Positions 46,537 to 54,020 of a stretch of 64,000 nucleotides of DNA are shown here, one piece after another. Positions within the stretch are counted from its first letter, which is position 1. Each line of letters opens with the position of its first letter. A model generated the notes under the pieces. It searched no databases, was not told the DNA's origin, and worked only from the letters and a program-made list of their open reading frames with translations. The position numbers were made by a program, and so were the translations under genes. Source of the stretch: Bacteroidia bacterium (GTDB lineage Bacteria > Bacteroidota > Bacteroidia > Flavobacteriales > Flavobacteriaceae). The stretch spans positions 114,422 to 178,421 of the forward strand of contig JAUIMB010000008.1 in the NCBI GenBank assembly GCA_030432635.1, written 5' to 3'.

Positions 46537-47694
46537 ATGCCTTTTTATCATAAATTAGGGAAGATTCCTCCAAAACGACATACACAATTCCGAAAGGAAG
46601 ACGGCAGCTTGTATTATGAACAATTGTTCGGGACCATCGGATTTGATGGAATGTCTACAAATTCATATCACGAACAACGACCAACACAAGTAAAGGCCAT
46701 CAAAAAACAATATAGCGTCGCACCAAAAATTGCGAAAGCCAATAGCATGCAGTCGTATCGATTGCGTGGATTTCAAGTAACGCCAGAAACTGATTATCTC
46801 GATAGTAGAAAAGCCGTACTTACAAATAGCGATTGTACGATTATTTTGGCAGCACCAAAACACTCCACAAAAGATTATTTCTATAAAAACACAGATGCCG
46901 ACGAACTCATCTTTGTCCATAAGGGTACAGGAAAGTTAAGAACACACTTGGGAAACCTCGATTTTAAATATGGTGATTACTTGCTCGTTCCTCGTGGTAT
47001 CATCTACAAAATAGAATTCGATACCGAAGATAACAGACTCTTTATAGTCGAATCTAGACGACCAATTTATACGCCAAAACGCTATCGCAATTGGTTCGGA
47101 CAATTACTTGAGCATTCGCCATTTTGCGAACGTGATATTCGTCAGCCACAAGAGTTGGAAACGTATAACGAATCTGGAGAGTTTTTAATGAAAATTAAAA
47201 AACAGGATGACATCTTCGAAATGGTCTATGCGTCACATCCTTTTGATGTGGTTGGCTATGATGGTTATAACTATCCGTATGCCTTTTCAATTCACGATTT
47301 TGAACCAATTACAGGTCGTATTCATCAACCACCTCCAGTGCACCAAACTTTCGAGACAGACGCCTTTGTAGTGTGCAGTTTTGTGCCTCGATTGTACGAT
47401 TATCATCCACAGAGCATTCCAGCACCTTACAACCATAGTAACATAGATAGTGATGAGGTATTGTACTATGTCGATGGTGATTTTATGAGTCGAAATGATA
47501 TCGAAGCTGGTCATATTTCATTGCATCCAGCAGGTATTCCTCATGGACCACATCCAGGAGCTACAGAGCGAAGTATCGGTAAGGAAAAAACCGAAGAATT
47601 GGCTGTGATGGTCGATACCTTCAAACCTTTAATGGTCACTGAGGAAGCGATGAAAATTGCCGATGAAGACTACTATAAATCATGGCTGGAATAA
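46537..47694 (+). CDS. hmgA: Homogentisate 1,2-dioxygenase
   Basis: 385 residues from ATG 46537 (MPFYHKLGKIPPKRHTQFR, a family-typical start; the open frame extends upstream only from TTG). Cupin-fold Fe(II) enzyme opening the homogentisate ring in tyrosine breakdown. The C-terminal iron-site region includes IHQPPPVHQTFET, PAPYNHSNIDSDEVLYYVDGDF and HPAGIPHGPHPGATE, with the expected His/Glu cluster. Followed by hppD, the preceding step; the later genes (maleylacetoacetate isomerase, fumarylacetoacetase) are not in the window. Confidence 0.95.
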   Translation: MPFYHKLGKIPPKRHTQFRKEDGSLYYEQLFGTIGFDGMSTNSYHEQRPTQVKAIKKQYSVAPKIAKANSMQSYRLRGFQVTPETDYLDSRKAVLTNSDCTIILAAPKHSTKDYFYKNTDADELIFVHKGTGKLRTHLGNLDFKYGDYLLVPRGIIYKIEFDTEDNRLFIVESRRPIYTPKRYRNWFGQLLEHSPFCERDIRQPQELETYNESGEFLMKIKKQDDIFEMVYASHPFDVVGYDGYNYPYAFSIHDFEPITGRIHQPPPVHQTFETDAFVVCSFVPRLYDYHPQSIPAPYNHSNIDSDEVLYYVDGDFMSRNDIEAGHISLHPAGIPHGPHPGATERSIGKEKTEELAVMVDTFKPLMVTEEAMKIADEDYYKSWLE

Positions 47695-47795
47695 ACAACA
47701 TCATAAGGAGCTAATTCCTGCTTTCCGCTGTATCTTTTTTGATGCACAAAAAAGGATGCCGCTGCAATCAGGGCTAAAACTAGCGCAATATTCAT
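47673..47795 (-). CDS. Possible 40-residue single-pass membrane protein, antisense between hmgA and hppD
   Basis: An ATG-to-TAG frame of 40 residues. A hydrophobic helix (NIALVLALIAAASFFV) is followed directly by basic residues (HQKRYSGKQ), the classic profile of a small membrane protein. Its end overlaps the last codons of hmgA. On the minus strand TATCTTTG (47818-47825) lies 22 nt upstream, inside the hppD start region. No homology is available to me; it may be a coincidence. Confidence 0.3.
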   Translation of the reverse strand: MNIALVLALIAAASFFVHQKRYSGKQELAPYDVVYSSHDL

Positions 47796-47827
47796 AAACG
47801 ATAAAAAACAATTCAAACAAAGATATC

Positions 47828-48988
47828 ATGGCAAAAGAAGTAAAAAGTGTCAATTACGGGTTAGAGAAGATCTTTGATGGTGCTCAGGATTTTTTACCAT
47901 TACTCGGAACCGATTATGTGGAATTTTATGTTGGCAATGCAAAGCAGTCAGCACATTTCTATAAAACAGCCTTTGGGTTCCAATCCTATGCATACAAAGG
48001 ACTGGAAACTGGTTCTAAGGATTCGGTAAGCTACGTGTTGAAACAAGATAAAATACGATTGGTGTTAACCACACCACTCAATAGTAAGTCACCTATCAAT
48101 GATCATATTGTAAAACATGGAGATGGTGTAAAAGTCGTTGCACTTTGGGTAGACGATGCTAGAAAATCATATGAGGAAACCACAAAGAGAGGCGCAAAAT
48201 CCTATATGGAACCTACAGTGGAAACCGACGAACATGGAGAGGTTGTCCGTGCAGGCATCTATACTTACGGTGAAACAGTCCATATGTTTGTAGAGCGCAA
48301 AAATTATTCGGGAACATTCATGCCTGGATTCGTCGAATGGAAATCCGATTACAATCCGGATCCTGTTGGCTTAAAATATATTGACCATATGGTTGGCAAC
48401 GTGGGTTGGGGACAAATGAACACTTGGGTAAAATGGTATGAGGATGTCATGGGGTTTGTAAATTTCCTGTCTTTTGATGATAAGCAAATCCATACCGAAT
48501 ATTCGGCACTCATGAGTAAGGTAATGAGTAATGGTAATGGTCGTATCAAATTTCCTATTAATGAACCTGCAAAAGCCGCTAAAAAATCGCAAATTGAAGA
48601 ATATTTGGATTTTTACGAAGATTCAGGTGTTCAACATATTGCCGTGGCAACTGACGATATTATCAAAACTGTAAGCCAATTGAAAGCACGTGGAGTTGAG
48701 TTTTTACCACCTCCTCCACAAGCGTATTATGATATGATTCCAGAACGTTTGGGAGGTCACATGGAAATGATGAAAGAAGATATCAACGAACTCCAAAGAC
48801 TTTCGATACTTGTCGATGCCGATGAAGAAGGATATCTTCTTCAAATTTTCACCAAACCAGTAGAAGATAGACCAACGCTATTCTTCGAAATTATACAACG
48901 AATGGGTGCGCAAGGTTTTGGCGCAGGAAACTTTAAGGCATTGTTTGAGTCCATTGAGCGTGAGCAAGCCAAACGAGGGACTTTATAA
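47828..48988 (+). CDS. hppD: 4-Hydroxyphenylpyruvate dioxygenase
   Basis: 386 residues; two VOC domains. Fe(II) ligands are H187 (YIDHMVGNV), H270 (GVQHIAVATDD) and E354 (LFFEIIQRMG). The C-terminal GFGAGNFKALFESIEREQAKRG gate helix is intact. It converts 4-hydroxyphenylpyruvate to homogentisate, the substrate of the hmgA product encoded 133 nt upstream. Confidence 0.97.
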   Translation: MAKEVKSVNYGLEKIFDGAQDFLPLLGTDYVEFYVGNAKQSAHFYKTAFGFQSYAYKGLETGSKDSVSYVLKQDKIRLVLTTPLNSKSPINDHIVKHGDGVKVVALWVDDARKSYEETTKRGAKSYMEPTVETDEHGEVVRAGIYTYGETVHMFVERKNYSGTFMPGFVEWKSDYNPDPVGLKYIDHMVGNVGWGQMNTWVKWYEDVMGFVNFLSFDDKQIHTEYSALMSKVMSNGNGRIKFPINEPAKAAKKSQIEEYLDFYEDSGVQHIAVATDDIIKTVSQLKARGVEFLPPPPQAYYDMIPERLGGHMEMMKEDINELQRLSILVDADEEGYLLQIFTKPVEDRPTLFFEIIQRMGAQGFGAGNFKALFESIEREQAKRGTL

Positions 48989-48996
48989 AATGTATT

Positions 48997-49027
48997 AAAC
49001 CTGCTAGATTTCAAAACTAGCAGGTTT
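48997..49027 (+). terminator. Probable terminator after hppD
   Basis: Perfect 11-bp stem AAACCTGCTAG/CTAGCAGGTTT with a 9-nt loop, 8 nt past the hppD stop. The T-run after it is short (TTTAATCGTTTT). Confidence 0.7.
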
Positions 49028-49160
49028 AATCGTTTTGGTTTTGGGTGTAAATGTGACTAAGCCTAATATTCTAACATAACAATAACACCTTTGTTCATAG
49101 TGGTCTCATTAAAATTTTTATTTTTGGAATAGTAATTGTAATTCTTTCTACAAAACAATA

Positions 49161-49189
49161 AAATGAAACCTTATAAGTTTCATTTATAA
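49161..49189 (+). promoter_or_regulatory. Leader hairpin and mini-ORF before the DUF3108 gene
   Basis: Perfect 9-bp stem AAATGAAAC/GTTTCATTT (49161-49169 with 49177-49185). The same bases contain an 8-codon ORF (49163-49189) reading MKPYKFHL. The hairpin ends 15 nt before the ATG at 49201. Upstream TATTTTTG boxes could supply the promoter. Confidence 0.4.
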
Positions 49190-49200
49190 AGATTGTAAAA

Positions 49201-49983
49201 ATGAAAAATATAGTACTTATTGTTGGATTTTTATTCGTTTTCCATGGTTTACATGCGCAAAAAAATAGTGCTTTCCAAGAGGGTGAATGGTTTAAATTTG
49301 AAATGAGCTATAGCAATTTCTTAAAAGCAGGAAATGCTACCCTAGAAGTAAAAGAATCCAAGATCAAAGGCAAACCAGTGTACCATGTGGTTGGTAAAGG
49401 TTGGACAACTGGAGCAATTAAATGGTTCTTCAAGGTTAAGGATAGATACGAAAGCTATTTCGATAAAGAAACAGGCATGCCCTATAAGTTTATTAGAAAA
49501 ATAGACGAAGGTGGACATACCAAGGATATTGAAATTGATTTCAATCATGAAAAGCAAGAAGCTTTTGTAGAGAACAAAAAGTACAAAACGAAAAAGACAA
49601 TAGCTACAGAAAAGGATGTTCAGGACATGGTTTCGGCATTTTATTACCTCAGAAATAACTACGAAACCGATGATATTAAGGTTGGAGAGGTTGTATCCCT
49701 GAACATGTTCTTTGATGAGGAAAACTATAATTTTAAACTGAAGTTTTTAGGCCGTGAGACCATCGATACCGAATTAGGAGGTCGAATGAAAACATTGAAA
49801 TTCAGACCCTATGTAATGGCTGGACGTGTATTTAAGGAACAAGAAAGTCTCACGCTTTGGGTTAGTGCCGACGAAAATAAAATGCCACTTAAGATAAAGG
49901 CCGATTTGGCAGTTGGTTCATTGCAGGCCAACCTGGAAGCTTTTAAAGGCCTGAAGCATCCTTTAAAAATGGAATTTGACTAA
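49201..49983 (+). CDS. DUF3108 periplasmic protein
   Basis: 260 residues. Signal peptide 1-19 (GLHAQ). A beta-rich DUF3108 domain fills the rest: GEWFKFEMSYSNFLKAGNATLEV, WFFKVKDRYESYFDK, MVSAFYYLRNNYE, and a closing VSADENKMPLKIKADLAVGSLQANL. The fold is lipid-carrier-like in related proteins, but no function is proven. It ends 5 nt before kynA, an adjacency I recall in other flavobacteria, with the envelope M23 gene after kynA. Confidence 0.87.
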   Translation: MKNIVLIVGFLFVFHGLHAQKNSAFQEGEWFKFEMSYSNFLKAGNATLEVKESKIKGKPVYHVVGKGWTTGAIKWFFKVKDRYESYFDKETGMPYKFIRKIDEGGHTKDIEIDFNHEKQEAFVENKKYKTKKTIATEKDVQDMVSAFYYLRNNYETDDIKVGEVVSLNMFFDEENYNFKLKFLGRETIDTELGGRMKTLKFRPYVMAGRVFKEQESLTLWVSADENKMPLKIKADLAVGSLQANLEAFKGLKHPLKMEFD

Positions 49984-49988
49984 GCAAT

Positions 49989-50921
49989 ATGAACGATACA
50001 ACCAACTTTGACCACATCATTACCCAACTTCAGGAGAAGTATAATAAGATAGACCAAGATACAGATGACCACCTTTATGGCTTGCTTTACAGCAAGCCTA
50101 TTACGTATTGGGACTATATCCAAACGGATGCCTTGCTCAATCTCCAAATTCAGCGTACAACACTTCCCGATGAAATGGTATTTATTGCCTATCATCAAAT
50201 TAATGAACTGATTTTTAAGATGATTCTGTGGGAAATCCAACAGGTTGCTGAAAAAGACGATTTGAATGTTCAGTTCTTCGAAAGTAAAATCATGCGTATT
50301 AGCCGCTATTTTGATATGTTGACGACCTCGTTCAACATCATGCGAGAAGGTATGGAAGTAGAGCAGTATATGAAATTTAGGTATACGTTGACACCTGCTA
50401 GCGGATTTCAGAGTGCGCAATATCGTATGATTGAATTTGCATCTACAGAGCTCATTAATCTCATAGACTACCGTTTCAGAAAAACCATCGATAGAAATAC
50501 ACCTTTCGAACATGCCTTCGAACATCTGTATTGGCAAGCTGCAGGAAAAGATTATAAAACAGGCAAAAAATCCACACTATTGGTTAATTTTGAAAAACGC
50601 TACAAAGGCGATTTCATTCGTTTTATGCAAACGTATAATACCAAAAATCTGTGGACTCGTTTTAAGGAATTGCCAGAAACGGACCAACAGGATAAAGACT
50701 TGGTAAAGGCCATGAGACACTTTGATCATACCGTCAATATCACATGGGTCATGGCTCATTATAATGCAGCTAGGCATTATATCGAAAGTGGTTTGGGTGA
50801 TGGCGAAGCTACTGGAGGAAGTGATTGGAAAAAATATATGCACCCTAAATATCAAAAACGTATTTTTTTTCCTGAACTTTGGAGTGAACAAGAATTAGAA
50901 AATTGGGGAGAAAATTTATAA
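49989..50921 (+). CDS. kynA: Tryptophan 2,3-dioxygenase
   Basis: 310 residues; heme enzyme opening the indole ring of tryptophan to N-formylkynurenine. Substrate-site region AYHQINELIFKM (H69), signature SGFQSAQYRMIEF (138-150), probable proximal heme ligand H257 (VMAHYNAARHY), and the ATGGSDW loop (274-280) related to the TGGSS loop of other TDOs. Starts 5 nt after the DUF3108 stop. Later kynurenine genes are not in the window. Confidence 0.93.
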   Translation: MNDTTNFDHIITQLQEKYNKIDQDTDDHLYGLLYSKPITYWDYIQTDALLNLQIQRTTLPDEMVFIAYHQINELIFKMILWEIQQVAEKDDLNVQFFESKIMRISRYFDMLTTSFNIMREGMEVEQYMKFRYTLTPASGFQSAQYRMIEFASTELINLIDYRFRKTIDRNTPFEHAFEHLYWQAAGKDYKTGKKSTLLVNFEKRYKGDFIRFMQTYNTKNLWTRFKELPETDQQDKDLVKAMRHFDHTVNITWVMAHYNAARHYIESGLGDGEATGGSDWKKYMHPKYQKRIFFPELWSEQELENWGENL

Positions 50922-50929
50922 ATTGATTA

Positions 50930-52216
50930 ATGCAACCAAAACAAATAGTAATAGCACTTTTGGTTTGTCTTGGTTTTATATCCTGTAAGGTTGATAAAGA
51001 ACCTGTTGTAGAACCACTGCAAACTTACGTCGAACCAGAACCAGATAAAGCCTTTGGCTTTGTACTTGAAGATTATATCGTTAAACATGATACGATCAGA
51101 AAAGGGGATAGTTTTGGGGAAATTTTAGAGCGTCACAATATCGGCTATCCTAAAATCTTCAATATAGCTGAAAAGGCAAAAGATAGTTTCGATATCAGAA
51201 AATTACAGCTGGGAAAACCTTATGTCTTATTGTGTTCGAAAGACTCATTAGAAACTCCTGAGTGTTTCATATACCAAAAAAACAGTATAGATTATGTCGT
51301 CATTAAAATGAAAGACTCTATTGAAGCCTATACTGGAAAGAAACCAATTACCATTGTTGAGCGTGAAGCTTCCGGTGTTGTAATGAATAGTTTGTCTGAA
51401 ACCATGGAGTCGCAAGGGTTGCCTTATCAGTTAATCAATGATATGAGTGACATTTATGCCTGGACCATCGATTTCTTCAGGCTTCAAAAAGGGGATCGCT
51501 TTAAGATTGTATACAAACAACGTTTTATTGAAGATTCAATTTATGCAGGAATTGAAAGCATTGATGCCGCCTATTTTGAACATAAGAATGAACCGTTTTA
51601 TGCGTTCAATTTTCAAGTTGATAGCACCAAACAGATTTCTGATTATTTTGATGAAAACACTAAAAGCTTACGACGAACCTTCCTGAAAGCTCCTGTGAAA
51701 TTTAGCCGTATTTCTTCACGTTATAATCTTAACCGTCGTATAAAATACTATGGATACAAACTACGTCCACATCGAGGAACTGATTTTGCTGCACCTATCG
51801 GCACGCCAATTTTGGCAACTGCTAATGGTACTGTTACTGAATCAAGACGTCGAGGCGGAAATGGTAAATATGTAAAGATTAAACATAATGCTACCTACAG
51901 TACGCAATACCTTCATATGCAAAAACAGAACGTAAAAAAAGGTGATTTTGTAAAGCAAGGTGATGTTATTGGTTGGGTCGGAATGACCGGAAATACTGGA
52001 GGACCTCATGTGTGTTATCGGTTTTGGAAAAATGGAAAACAAGTTGATCCATTTAAACAAAAATTACCTGCTGCTGAGTCGATTCCAGATTCATTGAAAA
52101 CGAATTATCAAGAATTTATTAAACCATTAAAATCTCAGTTGGACAATATACAATTTGAAGATAACAAAATCGAACTACCAACTGAAAACGAGACATTAAC
52201 TACTCAAATACAGTAA
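50930..52216 (+). CDS. M23 (LytM-like) lipoprotein with altered zinc site
   Basis: 428 residues. Lipobox GFISC (lipidated C19). An OapA/LysM-like N-terminal half (FGEILERHNIGYPKIFNIAEKAKDSFDIRKL) precedes the LytM domain at about 265-385. Zinc ligands H281 and D285 (HRGTDFAAP) are present, and HMQ supplies the third motif His. In the final motif, normally HxH, it reads H360-V-C362, so one ligand is Cys. It may still bind zinc or be a non-catalytic amidase activator. The stop overlaps the pgi start (TAATG). Confidence 0.9.
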   Translation: MQPKQIVIALLVCLGFISCKVDKEPVVEPLQTYVEPEPDKAFGFVLEDYIVKHDTIRKGDSFGEILERHNIGYPKIFNIAEKAKDSFDIRKLQLGKPYVLLCSKDSLETPECFIYQKNSIDYVVIKMKDSIEAYTGKKPITIVEREASGVVMNSLSETMESQGLPYQLINDMSDIYAWTIDFFRLQKGDRFKIVYKQRFIEDSIYAGIESIDAAYFEHKNEPFYAFNFQVDSTKQISDYFDENTKSLRRTFLKAPVKFSRISSRYNLNRRIKYYGYKLRPHRGTDFAAPIGTPILATANGTVTESRRRGGNGKYVKIKHNATYSTQYLHMQKQNVKKGDFVKQGDVIGWVGMTGNTGGPHVCYRFWKNGKQVDPFKQKLPAAESIPDSLKTNYQEFIKPLKSQLDNIQFEDNKIELPTENETLTTQIQ

Positions 52217-53865
52217 TGGCACTACCTTCAATTAACCCTACAACTACTGAAGCTTGGCATAAGTTACAGTCACATTTTGAAACTGTAAAGCATACACATA
52301 TTCAGGAGTTTTTTGCAGCTGATGAAAATAGAGTAAAAGACATGAGCATTGTTTGGGAAGACTTTTATGTCGATTATTCCAAACATCGCATATCTAATGA
52401 AACGCTCAAATTGCTTTTGGACTTAGCAGATGAGATGCAACTCAAGAATGCCATGCAAAAGTATTTTGAAGGCGATACGATTAATCAAACCGAAGGTCGT
52501 TCTGTTTTACATACAGCACTACGAAACCCAATATCTGCAAAGGTTTTTGTAGATGGAAAAAACGTCATGCCAGAAATATTTGAGGTTAAACATCAAATAA
52601 AGGCGTTTTCAAATAAGATAATCAATGGTGAATTGAGAAGTCATTCAGGTAAGACCTTTACAGATGTTGTGAACATTGGCATTGGTGGTTCTGATTTAGG
52701 TCCAGCGATGGTCGTAGATTCACTGGCATTTTACGCAAATCACTTGAAATCCCATTTTGTAAGCAACGTAGATGGCGACCACGTAAATGAGGTGATTAAG
52801 AATCTTAATCCTGAAACAACTCTTTTTGTCATTGTTTCAAAGACATTTACAACCCAAGAAACATTGTCAAATGCCAATACACTAAGAGACTGGTTCTTAA
52901 AGCATGCTCCAAAAGACGCGGTTTCAAAGCATTTTGTTGCAGTGTCAACAAACATTGAGAAAGTCAAGGCGTTCGGGATTGATGAAGCGAATATATTCCC
53001 GATGTGGAATTGGGTTGGTGGACGATTCTCCTTGTGGAGTGCTGTGGGCTTGTCCATTAGTTTGGCGATTGGTTTTGAAAACTTTGATAAGCTCTTACTT
53101 GGTGCCCATAAAATGGATGAACATTTTAAAACCACAACCTTTGAAAACAATATCCCTGTGATTACTGCTTTATTGAGTGTTTGGTATAACAATTTCTTCA
53201 ATGCCGAAAGCGAAGCTGTAATTCCTTACTCTCAATACCTCAATCAGTTTGCAACCTACTTGCAACAAGGTATTATGGAAAGTAATGGAAAAAGCGTGGA
53301 TCGAAATGGAGAACCAATCAACTATCAAACAGGAACCATTATTTGGGGAGAACCAGGAACAAATTCGCAGCATGCTTTTTTTCAATTAATCCATCAAGGG
53401 ACAAAACTTATTCCTGCCGAATTTATAGGGTTTACTAAATCCCTACATGGTAATCAAGATCATCAAGATAAATTGATGTCAAACTTCTTTGCCCAAACGG
53501 AAGCTTTAATGAATGGAAAGTCAAAAGATATTGTGATAAGCGAATTAAAGGCGCAAGGTCTTTCCGAGGAAAAAATTAAGAAACTAACACCATTCAAGAT
53601 ATTTGAAGGGAATAAACCCACGACTACAATTCTCATTGACAAACTCACACCTGAAAGTTTAGGGAAATTAATCGCCATGTACGAGCATAAGATTTTTGTT
53701 CAGGGTGTTATCTGGAATATTTTCAGCTACGACCAATTTGGTGTAGAATTAGGCAAGCAGTTGGCAAACACCATCTTAAAGGATCTTCAAGGTGAAAATA
53801 CTAAGAATAGGCATGACGAGTCTACGAGCAAACTAATTCGTTACTACAAAAGTAAACTTGTTTGA
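52216..53865 (+). CDS. pgi: Glucose-6-phosphate isomerase
   Basis: 549 residues. Signatures: VNIGIGGSDLGPAMV for phosphate binding, FVIVSKTFTTQETL, NWVGGRFSLWSAVGLS, and the catalytic Glu/His region IMESNGKSVDRNG...SLHGNQDHQDKLMSNFFAQ. The C-terminal GVELGKQLANTI closes the enzyme. It interconverts glucose-6-P and fructose-6-P, the latter being the GlmS substrate. Overlaps the M23 gene by 1 nt. Confidence 0.98.
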   Translation: MALPSINPTTTEAWHKLQSHFETVKHTHIQEFFAADENRVKDMSIVWEDFYVDYSKHRISNETLKLLLDLADEMQLKNAMQKYFEGDTINQTEGRSVLHTALRNPISAKVFVDGKNVMPEIFEVKHQIKAFSNKIINGELRSHSGKTFTDVVNIGIGGSDLGPAMVVDSLAFYANHLKSHFVSNVDGDHVNEVIKNLNPETTLFVIVSKTFTTQETLSNANTLRDWFLKHAPKDAVSKHFVAVSTNIEKVKAFGIDEANIFPMWNWVGGRFSLWSAVGLSISLAIGFENFDKLLLGAHKMDEHFKTTTFENNIPVITALLSVWYNNFFNAESEAVIPYSQYLNQFATYLQQGIMESNGKSVDRNGEPINYQTGTIIWGEPGTNSQHAFFQLIHQGTKLIPAEFIGFTKSLHGNQDHQDKLMSNFFAQTEALMNGKSKDIVISELKAQGLSEEKIKKLTPFKIFEGNKPTTTILIDKLTPESLGKLIAMYEHKIFVQGVIWNIFSYDQFGVELGKQLANTILKDLQGENTKNRHDESTSKLIRYYKSKLV

Positions 53866-53983
53866 ATTTATTCAAAACGCTGATAATCAAATATATAAAA
53901 ACAAAAAATAAGGCTGTTGCTACTTATATTGAGCAATTAAAAATTCTTAACATTGAGATAATCTAGGATTATTAATACAGGCG

Positions 53984-53991
53984 TAATTTTG
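53984..53991 (+). promoter_or_regulatory. -7 box of the second TonB receptor gene
   Basis: TAATTTTG followed by CC, 29 nt before the ATG at 54021, matching TAnnTTTG. No TTG at 17-21 nt spacing. Confidence 0.5.
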
Positions 53992-54020
53992 CCGAAAATT
54001 TAAACCTAAATTATTTTATA

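Noticed and set aside
49980..50537. 185-codon minus-strand ORF antisense to kynA
   Set aside because: Long, but the sense strand encodes a complete tryptophan dioxygenase; the antisense translation has no family features and no promoter.
52740..53201. 153-codon minus-strand ORF inside pgi
   Set aside because: Antisense to the conserved phosphate-binding core of Pgi; no independent support.
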